DNA of 64,000 bases, taken from a bacterium (GTDB taxonomy: Bacteria; Eisenbacteria; RBG-16-71-46; CAIMUX01). Positions 1 through 9,200 of the stretch are shown here, piece by piece; the stretch's first letter is position 1, and each line of letters starts with the position of its first letter. The notes under the pieces were generated by a model. It did no database searches, was not told the DNA's origin, and saw nothing but the letters and a program-made list of their open reading frames with translations. The translations under genes and the position numbers were made by a program. The stretch lies in contig JAUIHP010000016.1 of assembly GCA_030431975.1 (NCBI GenBank), forward strand, positions 1 to 64,000. Direction: 5' to 3'.

Positions 1-1
1 C

Positions 2-328
2 GGGACGGCATTTCAGGCTCCCGCGGACATGAGGATTGCGGTCATTCCCGTCGGCTATTCGAACGGGCTTCCGCGACCGCTTTCGAATCGGGGGCATGTT
101 CTCATCCGAGGATACAAGTGTCCCATTGTCGGGTTGGTCAACATGAATGCCTGTATCGTCGACGTTTCACGCGTCGGTGATGTGGAAACCGGGGAAGAGG
201 TCGTTCTGGTGGGGAAGCAGAAGAAGAATGTGATCCCGATTCGCTCGTTCTCGGACTTCTCGAACGAGCTGAACAACGAGTTCATCAGCCGACTGCCCGC
301 TGCGATTCCCCGAAGAGTCGTGCGATGA
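2..328 (+). CDS. alr: Alanine racemase, C-terminal part (5' end outside window)
   Basis: This is the C-terminal beta-domain of a PLP-dependent alanine racemase, which interconverts L- and D-alanine for peptidoglycan. The frame is open to the left edge, so the barrel with the PLP lysine is missing. Visible family marks are DMRIAVIPVGYSNGLPR, with the catalytic tyrosine in GYSNG, then the RGHVLIRG and CPIVGLVNMN strands, and the end motif ISRLPAAIPRRV. Two positions differ from the usual form: YADG is YSNG, and the usual MDQ is MNA. The stop codon overlaps the start of the next gene (ATGA, 325-328), so the two are probably translated together. Confidence 0.85.
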   Translation, partial: GTAFQAPADMRIAVIPVGYSNGLPRPLSNRGHVLIRGYKCPIVGLVNMNACIVDVSRVGDVETGEEVVLVGKQKKNVIPIRSFSDFSNELNNEFISRLPAAIPRRVVR

Positions 329-1500
329 CCTCTCCGGTTCCGGACTCTCTCTTAGCGCTGCGGCACGAGCTGCACCAGATCCCGGAGGCCTCGGGTTCAG
401 AGCGAAAGACGGCGGCCAGGATTCGTCTCGAATTGGATCGCCTGAATCCCGACGAGATCGTCGATGAGGTCGGGGGCCACGGCATTCTGGCCATCTTTGC
501 CGGACCCGAGCCGGGACCCACCGTGCTCTTTCGGTGCGAGCTTGACGGTCTGCCGATCGACGAACCAACGGACGCGCTGCCGTATGCGTCGTCCCACCCG
601 GGGTACTCTCATCGTTGTGGGCACGACGGTCACATGACCATGGTCACCGCTTTGGCGTACGAGTTCGCCAAGGCTCGCCCGAAGACCGGTCGCATCGTCC
701 TTCTCTACCAGCCAGCTGAAGAAACCGGCGAAGGCGCCGCTCGCGTGCTCGACTCGCCCGCCTTCCAGAAGGTGAATCCGGACTACGTGTTCGCCCTGCA
801 CAACCTTCCCGGGTACGGTCTCGGAAGCGTTGTTGTAAGAAAGGGCGTGTTCGCCGCGACCAGCTGCGGTCTGCGCGTGACCTTCACGGGAATGACGTCA
901 CACGCTGCGGAACCCCACCTGGGCTGCAGTCCGGTCATGGCGATTAGTCAGTGTGCCATGTCGCTGGCGTCCTTTCCCCAAAGGCACGTGGGCCTCGACG
1001 ACTCGGCCAAGGTCACCGTGACGCATCTTCGGGTCGGGGAATCCAACTTCGGGATCACCCCCGGCGACGGTGAGCTGACCGCGACGCTGCGAGCCATGAC
1101 TTCTGAGACCATGAAACGCCTGAAGGATCGCTGTCGCCGCCTCGTCGAAGGCTTGGCGTCGACCTACGATCTCGAAGCGAAGGTGTCCTGGGAGGAAGAG
1201 TTCCCGATCACGGAGAACTCGGGCGAAGCCGTGGATCACATCGTCGACTGCGCCCAATCCATGGACCTGAGGGTGGAGGTCCCAGTCACACCCATGGCCT
1301 GGTCGGAAGACTTCGGACACTTCACCGGCCGCTACAATGGGGCTCTGTTCGGACTCGGCGCAGGTGTCGACGTTCCCGCTCTACACAATCCGGGCTATGA
1401 CTTTCCTGATGCGCTGCTGCCCGTCGGTGCGGAACTCTTCATCCGCCTTGCTCACAGACTGACCAACGGAAACACACTCGCGAGCAGGCAACTTCCCTGA
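325..1500 (+). CDS. M20D-family amidohydrolase (HipO/IAA-hydrolase type)
   Basis: This 391-aa metal-dependent amidohydrolase should cleave an N-acyl amino acid or a related amide in the cytoplasm. It has the M20D marks: CELDGLPI, then HRCGHDGHMTM with the metal ligands, YQPAEETGEGA with the catalytic glutamate, HNLPG, and a dimerisation lid from about residue 180 with SHAAEPH. The length is normal for the family. It starts inside the stop codon of alr, which points to one operon entering from the left. Substrate cannot be read from sequence; hippurate, N-acetyl-diaminopimelate and other N-acyl amino acids are all possible. Next to alr, a role in cell-wall amino acid metabolism is an inference. 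Confidence 0.85.
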   Translation: MTSPVPDSLLALRHELHQIPEASGSERKTAARIRLELDRLNPDEIVDEVGGHGILAIFAGPEPGPTVLFRCELDGLPIDEPTDALPYASSHPGYSHRCGHDGHMTMVTALAYEFAKARPKTGRIVLLYQPAEETGEGAARVLDSPAFQKVNPDYVFALHNLPGYGLGSVVVRKGVFAATSCGLRVTFTGMTSHAAEPHLGCSPVMAISQCAMSLASFPQRHVGLDDSAKVTVTHLRVGESNFGITPGDGELTATLRAMTSETMKRLKDRCRRLVEGLASTYDLEAKVSWEEEFPITENSGEAVDHIVDCAQSMDLRVEVPVTPMAWSEDFGHFTGRYNGALFGLGAGVDVPALHNPGYDFPDALLPVGAELFIRLAHRLTNGNTLASRQLP

Positions 1501-1546
1501 AGACTTCGTCGGACAGCCACCTCTCCTGAAGGCTTCGGAGTGCGTT

Positions 1547-2251
1547 TCATCGATCCGAAAGGTCCACGCTCCACTTGCGTAGTGCCTCGAGCAGTCTCGA
1601 TCTCTTCTCCGAGTTCGGAAGGAACGGCGCGCGCGAAAACTCGATCTGGATCCAGGGAATCCCACCCGGCTGTGACCGCGTGATGTAGCCACCGCGGAAC
1701 GGATCGTTGATCGCGATCCGTCCCGGAAAAAGATCTCGAAGACATTCCGCCAACGACTCGATCCATGAGGTCGGACAGGTTGTGTCGGCGTTTCCCAAAC
1801 ACACTTCCGGTCGTGGTCCGACATCGGGACCGATGGGGGGTGCGATGGCCGCCATTGTGTGTCCATCGATTCCACAGATCACGCCCGGTCGCTTCGCGGA
1901 AGCCGCCAAGTCCTCATGGTAGGGCCGATGGTATCGATCGAGAAGCGTGGCCACCGTCTCTTCCGACAGGGGCTCCCGATAGATCTGCTCTTCCCAACAC
2001 GTATGAGTCTTGACCACACCGTCGGCTCTCCGGTCGTCGACGGCACGGTTCTGGTCCACGAAAGCACGCGCGATCTTCGTCGAGACATAGGCCTCGACGT
2101 GCTCCTCGAGATCGTAGATCTCCGCCGCCCCTTCGTCTCCGTCCTTGGCGATCTGCTCCGGAGTCAGCATGGAGAGATGCTCGACTTCGGGCGGTACCCG
2201 AAGCCCGGCGTGCGGGACCGAGAGAAGCAATGGGAGTTTCGTCTTGGCCAT
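1547..2251 (-). CDS. N-formylglutamate amidohydrolase-like protein
   Basis: This 234-aa protein belongs to the N-formylglutamate amidohydrolase (FGase) family. Family marks are LLLSVPHAGLRVPP near the start, DQNRAVDD, LDRYHRPYHEDL, GIDGHTM, and NDPFRGGYITRSQ with IQIEFSR near the end. The start is the ATG at 2249-2251, where the family's N-terminal strand begins; a longer reading would overlap the gene before it. It follows the gamma-glutamyltranspeptidase gene by 8 nt and is the last gene of a three-gene coupled set. The true substrate is unknown; family members also act in histidine breakdown and near ATP-grasp peptide ligases. Confidence 0.8.
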   Translation of the reverse strand: MAKTKLPLLLSVPHAGLRVPPEVEHLSMLTPEQIAKDGDEGAAEIYDLEEHVEAYVSTKIARAFVDQNRAVDDRRADGVVKTHTCWEEQIYREPLSEETVATLLDRYHRPYHEDLAASAKRPGVICGIDGHTMAAIAPPIGPDVGPRPEVCLGNADTTCPTSWIESLAECLRDLFPGRIAINDPFRGGYITRSQPGGIPWIQIEFSRAPFLPNSEKRSRLLEALRKWSVDLSDR

Positions 2252-2259
2252 GTTGAATC

Positions 2260-3894
2260 TTACGTCCTGGGTCCGCCCGCAGATCCGTCGCGGCGAGGGT
2301 CGGCCACGCCAACGAGTCCGTCCTTCTGTCGCTGGACCAACTGGACACAACCGAGGTAGAAACTGTAGGCGTCGCGGTGGTCGACTTCGAAGCCGGACTT
2401 CTCCAGCAGCTCGGGGATGTCATCGCGGAACCGGGAGGACTCGAGCGAAACCTTGCCTTTGACTGAGCAGTGCAGTCGTGGTGCGGCCACGGCGTCGAAC
2501 GCACTCTTATCCCGAAGGCGGATCAGCACCTGAAGCATCGCGGAAACGATGCGCTCACTTCCCGGCGAACCCAGAACGAGGCTCGGCTTGGACCCGCGAA
2601 AGACGATGGTCGGAGCGACGCTGGCCCAGGGAGGTGCGTTCGGTCGCAGGTAGTAGGGGTGGCCGATGTCCTCATACTCGTACGCCGACATGTAGTTGTT
2701 GTAGAGAAAACCGAGTTCCGGTGTGGCCACGAAGGAACCGAAGACACGTTCGATCGACTGCGTCAGCGCCACGGCGTTTCCCCACCGGTCCATCACCGAG
2801 AGGTGAGTCGTCTCACCGCTGCTCTGAATTGTCGTGCCTCGCGACCGGATACGTTTTCGGATCTCCTTGGATGCCTGCTTCGCGTAGGCCGGGTCCAGCA
2901 TCTTCTGGTCTTCGACCTGTGGGAAGAACGCCGGGTCATACGGCCGGTCACGCCGGTCGAGCGCTCCCCGGCGCATGACTTCCGCAAGAAGCAACGCTCC
3001 CTTCGGTGTGTCCGGGGTCCAGTGCTTTTCCGGGAAGTTCTCGAGGATCGAAAGCATCTCCAAGAGCACGCGTCCCGCTCCCGGTGGCGGAAACGTGACG
3101 ACGCGGGCGCCTTGAAACCGGGAAGAAACGGGGCGGCGCTCAATCGGTCGAGGAACCTGCGCCAGGTCGTCGAGGTGAAGCAGGCCGTCGTGAGCCTGCA
3201 TGTCGGCATGAATGGCGCGTGCGATCCGACCGGAGTAGAAGTCGTCCGCGCCCGCCTTGGCCAGTCGGGACAGTGTCTTGGCCAGCGCCGGCTGCTTGAG
3301 TCGACTGCCCGGCTTGTGCGGACGGGTTCCTTTCTTCAGGAACTGCTCCGCGGCGTTTCCGTCCTTCAGATTCTTCAGCTCGCGTTCGGACAGCGCCTCG
3401 AAGAGTTCCGTCGTCTCGAAGCCGGACTCGGCCAGCTCGATCGCCGGCTCGAGTATCTGCGCCAATGGCAGTGTTCCGTAGGTAGACCGGAGATAGTCGA
3501 GAACGGCCGGCGTGCTTGGTACGGTCGTGGCGCGGTAGCCGCGTCTCATTTCCTTTTTGGTCAGGCTCTCGGGTGTTGCTCGGTTGGGTGCCCGCGTCGA
3601 CCCGTCGAGTGCCACCGTCGTGCGGGGTTCGGCGTTGTGAACCAGCACCATTGTCTGCCCGCCGATCCCGGAAGCCTGCGGTTCACAGACTCCCAAGGCG
3701 AAAGCCGCGGCCGCCGCGGCGTCCGCCGCGTTTCCTCCGGCCTCCAGCATGGCGACGCCGGCACGGGTCGCCGCGAAGTGCGCAGTCGAGACCATCCCGT
3801 TCCGGGAATGCGCGACCCTCTGTGGTTGAACAGGGCGTCGCCGCCCGGGCTCCAGATGCTCAGTCTCGGACTCGGTTTTCCGACGCGTGTTCAC
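2260..3894 (-). CDS. ggt: Gamma-glutamyltranspeptidase
   Basis: This 544-aa Ntn-hydrolase should cut or transfer gamma-glutamyl groups, for example from glutathione or gamma-glutamyl peptides. Seen in the sequence: GGNAADAAAAAAFALGVCEP near residue 55, the autoprocessing site SGETTHLSVMD near residue 365 where the threonine nucleophile is made, LTQSIERVFGS, and GSPGSERI. There is no clear signal peptide, so it may stay in the cytoplasm, unlike the periplasmic E. coli enzyme. The start is GTG at 3892-3894 in a GTGA overlap with the stop of the upstream ATP-grasp/M20 gene, which indicates coupled translation. The region overlapped by a long antisense reading frame is a shadow. Confidence 0.88.
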   Translation of the reverse strand: MNTRRKTESETEHLEPGRRRPVQPQRVAHSRNGMVSTAHFAATRAGVAMLEAGGNAADAAAAAAFALGVCEPQASGIGGQTMVLVHNAEPRTTVALDGSTRAPNRATPESLTKKEMRRGYRATTVPSTPAVLDYLRSTYGTLPLAQILEPAIELAESGFETTELFEALSERELKNLKDGNAAEQFLKKGTRPHKPGSRLKQPALAKTLSRLAKAGADDFYSGRIARAIHADMQAHDGLLHLDDLAQVPRPIERRPVSSRFQGARVVTFPPPGAGRVLLEMLSILENFPEKHWTPDTPKGALLLAEVMRRGALDRRDRPYDPAFFPQVEDQKMLDPAYAKQASKEIRKRIRSRGTTIQSSGETTHLSVMDRWGNAVALTQSIERVFGSFVATPELGFLYNNYMSAYEYEDIGHPYYLRPNAPPWASVAPTIVFRGSKPSLVLGSPGSERIVSAMLQVLIRLRDKSAFDAVAAPRLHCSVKGKVSLESSRFRDDIPELLEKSGFEVDHRDAYSFYLGCVQLVQRQKDGLVGVADPRRDGSAGGPRT

Positions 3895-6050
3895 TTGACG
3901 TCCTTTTCGCCTTTGTCAAAGAGAAGACCCGTGAGAAGCAGAGTCCTTTGAAGAAGACTGATTCTCTGGATCGCTTCCTGCGGAGTGTAGAGATTGACCG
4001 TGGCTGGCCCCAATCCGCAAAGGGCCGCCGTCTTGGCTGGGACGAGTCCAGCAGCAGATGGCCAAACGGAAGACTCCTTGCCGACTTCGGCTCCCCACTC
4101 TTCGCCCAACGTAGCGGCGAAACGGTGAAGGGCCAAGCCTCCCCGTCGCTCCTTCATCGGAGGCCGGTCGACGACGAGCTTGAGCGTGCACTCATAGCCG
4201 TCCTTCTTGAAGATCTTCTGCAGCTCCGCCTCAGCTGCCTCGGCGCGTTCCTCTTCGCGATAGGTGACGAGCAAGGTTGCAGAGATGCGATGAGGCAACA
4301 GCACGGGATAGTGCTCGGTCTTGAAGTCGAGCACGGAAACGGAGAGGCCGGCCCGGGGGCGAGAGAGCTGAGAGGCTCGTTCCAACCGTTCGAAAGTCCA
4401 GCGCACGACATCGGGCGTCCGGAACGGCCTGCCGGGACGCCGGGGCGTACCCACCACCCGAAGGGAATACTTCCTTTGACCGCGCCGGCTCGTGATCACG
4501 CGATCGCCGACGTTGCCGGGACGGAGGACGAGAACACGTCGGGCCCGGGATGCAGCGTCCTTGATGGCCTTCAAACTGTACCGGCAGTCCGTGCCCTCGT
4601 CCGTGTAGGCGAGAACACCGATCGGCAGGCGATGAAGTTGTCGGGCGGAACGCAATGCCGTCAGGGACATCTCGATCATGGCCAGACCGGCGCGGGATGA
4701 GGCGACGCCTTCTCCGTAAAGCCACTCCGGATCCCTTCGAAACACCTGAACGGGAACGCTGGGATCCAGGGGAACGTCCAGGTGGGCGAGCAGCAGAGTG
4801 CCGCCGTCCAGTCCCGTCTTCGTCTCCCAACCGTAGGAAAAGCGATCGTCGGTCAGATCTGAGATCGGACGAAGCTTGAGGTCGGTCATCGACTTGTCGA
4901 ATGCGCGGGCTGCGTCCTGCAGGCCGACGGGATCGGCCGTCCGACTGGTCAGTCGCGTCCAACGCTCGACGCGTTCCTCCAAGGCGTCCCTTCGTTCCGT
5001 CAGGTAAAAGGAGACCTGGGATCGTGGGTCCTTGCGGCCCGGCTCGACCGACAACGGTTCCGGAGTTCCGAAGTAGCGCGCGCTGGCGACTTCTACGAGG
5101 CGGTTGACGAGTCCCGTAAAGTCGAGTCCCACGGCTTCGGCGCCCTGCACGTACGAGCCGTGCTCGCCGAGACTGGGGAGGCTGTTGACCTCCAGGATGT
5201 AGAGCTGACCGTCGGCATCCATCCGCATGTCGACACGGGCGCAGTCGTAGCAACCCAAAGCCGTGAACGCGCCTCGCGCCAGCTCCTGCGCACGCGCGGT
5301 AGTCTCGGCATCAAGGTCGGCGGGACATCGGACTCCGATTTCGCGGCCGCTCTTGCGCGTCTTGTCTTCATAGGTGTAGATCGCCGGGCCGTCCTTTCCG
5401 AAGAGAATTTCGGCGGGCGGAAGGGCGTCCGGCGGATTGTTCCCGAGAAGTCCGACGTTGATCTCGCGACCTTCGATGTACTGCTCGGCCAGAACCGGTT
5501 GCGAGAACTTGTCGAAGATGTTCTGCGAGGCGTCGCGGAGTTCGTCCTCGTTGTGAACGACTTTGATCCCGAAAGAGACGGACTCGTTCTTCGGTTTGAC
5601 GATCAACGGGAACGGAAGGTCGGGCATCTCGAAGCCTGCCGACTCGAGTACGGCAAAGGCCGGTGTCGAGAGACCGCGTTGCTGAAAGATCATCTTGGCG
5701 ACGACTTTGTCGAGAGCAAGGGAGTGGGCAAGCGGACCGCTGCCGACGTAGGGGACTCCAACCATCTCCAGGATCGAAGGCACGTGGGTGTACCGCGCCT
5801 GTCCCTGAATCCCGTAGGAGATGTTGAAGACGATCCCGGGACGCTCTCCCTTCAGCACCCTCGGCATGAACTCCTCGAGGTTGTCGATGAGATCCTTGTC
5901 GCCCTCGAAGGACTCGACCTGGTGGCCTCCGGCTTTGAGAGAGTTTCTCAAGCGGGCCACTGTCTTGAGGCCGATGGTCTCCTGGTTGGGAACGCCGAAG
6001 AGATTGATGACGGACCGGCTCTCGCGGTTGTAGACGATGGCGATCTTCAT
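3891..6050 (-). CDS. D-Ala-D-Ala-ligase-like ATP-grasp enzyme fused to a degenerate M20 peptidase domain
   Basis: This 719-aa protein has two parts. Residues 1 to about 325 are a D-alanine-D-alanine ligase-type ATP-grasp module: VGVPYVGSGPLAHSLALDK, PLIVKPKNESVSFGIKVV, EQYIEGREINVG and ILEVNSLPSLGEHGSY. Residues about 360-719 resemble an M20 peptidase: LLLAHLDVP matches the HxD metal pair, but GEGVASSRAGL has serine where the bridging Asp should be, and AYTDEGTD has Gly where the second Glu of the DEE motif is expected. The M20 half is therefore probably not a normal di-zinc peptidase. An SD-like GTGGAG lies before the ATG. It leads the coupled set with ggt and the FGase-like gene. Confidence 0.8.
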   Translation of the reverse strand: MKIAIVYNRESRSVINLFGVPNQETIGLKTVARLRNSLKAGGHQVESFEGDKDLIDNLEEFMPRVLKGERPGIVFNISYGIQGQARYTHVPSILEMVGVPYVGSGPLAHSLALDKVVAKMIFQQRGLSTPAFAVLESAGFEMPDLPFPLIVKPKNESVSFGIKVVHNEDELRDASQNIFDKFSQPVLAEQYIEGREINVGLLGNNPPDALPPAEILFGKDGPAIYTYEDKTRKSGREIGVRCPADLDAETTARAQELARGAFTALGCYDCARVDMRMDADGQLYILEVNSLPSLGEHGSYVQGAEAVGLDFTGLVNRLVEVASARYFGTPEPLSVEPGRKDPRSQVSFYLTERRDALEERVERWTRLTSRTADPVGLQDAARAFDKSMTDLKLRPISDLTDDRFSYGWETKTGLDGGTLLLAHLDVPLDPSVPVQVFRRDPEWLYGEGVASSRAGLAMIEMSLTALRSARQLHRLPIGVLAYTDEGTDCRYSLKAIKDAASRARRVLVLRPGNVGDRVITSRRGQRKYSLRVVGTPRRPGRPFRTPDVVRWTFERLERASQLSRPRAGLSVSVLDFKTEHYPVLLPHRISATLLVTYREEERAEAAEAELQKIFKKDGYECTLKLVVDRPPMKERRGGLALHRFAATLGEEWGAEVGKESSVWPSAAGLVPAKTAALCGLGPATVNLYTPQEAIQRISLLQRTLLLTGLLFDKGEKDVK

Positions 6051-6218
6051 GATTTCTCCACTTCAGGAAGGTGGCCGAAGCTATGTGCATTAGAGATCGA
6101 CCGCTGCTATAGACGTAAGGTTCAAGGCGGGGAAGTCTGCGGACCAAGAGAGAGACAAGCGAGCCGGACCAGGTTATTGCCCTGGGTCTGAACAAGATTC
6201 CTTGGAAGGTAACTCCGC

Positions 6219-9200
6219 CTAGAGTTCAAAGGACTGGTAAGTGAGACGGTCTCCGTCCACCTCCCTTCTCTCCTGACGGAGGTATGGTCGGAATTCACTG
6301 AGTCGCTGTTGCGCCTTGATGTTCGGGAATTCGGATATTATCGAGTCCCTCTTCCCGAGGCCCCCGTACGACGAACCCACGGACAGGCCTTTCTCTTCAG
6401 TAAGATACAGACGGTCGTGAAATGGGCACCGATGTGAATCACGAGTCCCTACAACCACGATTCGTGTCTCCGGCGGTCGTTCACTACGTCTCTCGGCCCA
6501 CTCCTTCAGGAACGCAGCTCGAGCGTCTCCGTCAATCTCCTTTAGTGAATCCATGCCAGTCAATACCTCTACTCTCGTGTCCGTCGAGTTCTCGCAGATC
6601 AAGACGAGCAGGTCAACATCGACAGGTCTAAAGTATGGATCGACGATAGTGATTGTCTCATTGGGTGCTAAGGACTGAACCCAGAGCCTTATCCGTTCTA
6701 GTGCCCTCTTTCGCTCCCCCGATCGATACAGATCGGAGTCGGAGTGGTCAAAGGCTAGCTCTCCATCTGTCTTTGGATCATAAGCCTCAGAAGTCAAGGC
6801 GGCCAGTTCTGCCGCCATGACGCACGCTTCAAACAGCGGCCTTATCTTCTCACTTGGTCGTGAGCGCTTCAGCTCGTTCCTTACGCAGTTCTCTACGAAG
6901 AGCGCATAGAGTGGATATGATTCCGACATTGAAAACTCTGGAGCGTTCTTGAGAGCGGTCAGGTAATGGCTGTCTGGGACAGACTTGACCCTTCCGGCTT
7001 GTAGGCTGCCGAGCCTGAGCCAAGCAGCGTCAACGATGTCACGGAATCTCGGTTCTTCTTTCTCGATGGCGGACTGGGCAGGTCTCCGACTTTCCATCAG
7101 TGTGTCACGAAGGCGAAAGATCTCAAGCTGCCTGTTAACCATGTTCTTGGCGGGGTCGTCATCTACCGCCTGTGCCAGTGTCTCTGCAAACTCAGGATCA
7201 ATGCGATAGGCTGCGTTGATCAGTGATCTCCGACGCAATTGAATCGATTTTGCCTCACCTCTGAGCAGTAGATTGGCCGCTTCGTGGAGGAGGCTTCGGC
7301 AAAAGGCGCCATCTTTCGAATTCGCCATTACCGCGATCTGCTCAAGTCTTCCAACTCTGTCCAGCAAAGAAGGAATCTCTTGAATGACAGACCTTGCCTC
7401 GTTGAGTAGCGGTGCGCGGTCCTTGGCCTTGGACGCAAAAACACCGATGACGGCAAGAACAAAGGCTCTGTCTGCGGTATTGGGCACGGCCCTCGCACGC
7501 TTTGCCAGACCCTCGGTACTGACCTTGTCCTCCTTGGGTCGGAGCCGGTTGATATGAGACTCAGCAACTATGATATAGCCTTCGTGGGACACGCCACTTG
7601 GCGAAGGAAACTTTGTCGACACCAATTCAGATAGCTGGCGCGCAATATCCGCCTTTTGGGCCCTTTTGATTGTTCCGTGGCGTTCCGCAGACAGCGCCGA
7701 ATCGACGATCTCGACAATGATGCTATAGATGTGCCAGTCTACAGTCATACTGTGAACAACATCTATTACTTGACAAATGGTGTCATAACTGGGCATCAAC
7801 CCAGGGCGAGAAAACTCGTATGCATCCCCAATCGGGACCCTAGTCAGCAGCGTCCAAGCGATTCGGTGGCGGGCATCTTCCTGCCACAGCTTGGGTAGCC
7901 TGAGGAGGATCGCCTTCGCCGCAGCACGAAGGCCTAGGTGAAGCGCTGGGGCCGCAACAACAGTGAGTCGGTACTCGTAGTTAGCCTGATCTTCATCCAA
8001 ACTGTCCAGCAAAGGGAGAATGCTGTTCTCGACGAGAGACTTCGACACATCTGGGCGCTCAGCGAAGTAAGCTCGGACCGCGAGGTCGGTGAAGTGCTCG
8101 ATGCGTTCTTCTGCGCCACCGCAACGATCGATGAGTCGGACCAGTCGATCAAGGTCGTTCTCAGTTGCGAGGGTCCCCTCCAGCATTCCCGCCACGGCCC
8201 TGTTCGCAAGAAGAATGGCCCAACCCGCAGCGGCGGTGGATTGCTCATCACGAAGAAATCTTTGGCCCCTCAACTCTCCAATTCTCTCTCCGAGGCGACG
8301 CGCAAGATCCAAGTCTACGTCAGCGACCTTCGTGACGATGTCAAATCCGATCTCAAGCTTCTGCCAGCCCGCATCCATTCGGTCCCAGGATCGGTACAGC
8401 TCAACGGCTACCTTCTGGCGGCTGCTTGCGTCAATCTCAGACGCCCGAAGCAACTGCGAGTAGAAGTCGGCCAACGAGGACACTCGAAGCGATACGTTCG
8501 TGACGCGCCTTAGTGCAGAAACCAAGAACTCGACCGTACTGTCGTCGAATACTGACGAATCGCCCGTTGCGCTCAGCTTTGAGACAAGGGCTCCCACCGC
8601 ATCATCGAAGACCTCGTAGCTCTCAATGCTGCTCAGAGCCTTCTTGATCTCTGCTATTCGGAGATCCTTGGCCGGCACGAACAAACATGCTTCGACAAAC
8701 CCGCCAAGGGCTTCTGATCTTCTCCAACCTGTATTTATTCGCTGAATCAAGGTGAGGCAGTACTCTGGGTCTACAGCAGCCAGTCCCCGTATCACTTCTT
8801 CAGTTGCCTCGTAGTGCTCGGCGCACCCATCAAGCAGGTGGTCGACTGTCGAGCCTAGTTCGAGATCCACGACCTTATACAAATCGGTCTCGGAATGACC
8901 CAGCACAAGAAGGACTCCTCGGAGTCTGGCTAGGCCGCCGGCGCAGACGGTCTTGTCACTTTCTGCGTCGAGATAGGAGTAAACGGACTCAAGGCGCTTC
9001 AGTGCCGATTCTTCGGACAAGTCGTGAGCGCCTCTTGCCATCAGAAGAGCTAAAGACACGTATGCTTGCGTGGGGCCGATGTGCTCAACTACCGGCAACT
9101 GCCCGTCAAGTAGCGACAGTGCCCGTGCAAGGTGATCTTTGTCGCCGACACTCGGAATGCAGAGAGCGAGATCACTAAAGGCGAATGCCGTAGCCGAGTA

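Noticed and set aside
2470-3951. 493-aa plus-strand frame
   Set aside because: It lies antisense to the gamma-glutamyltranspeptidase gene, has no domain signals, and the minus-strand protein is a full family member.
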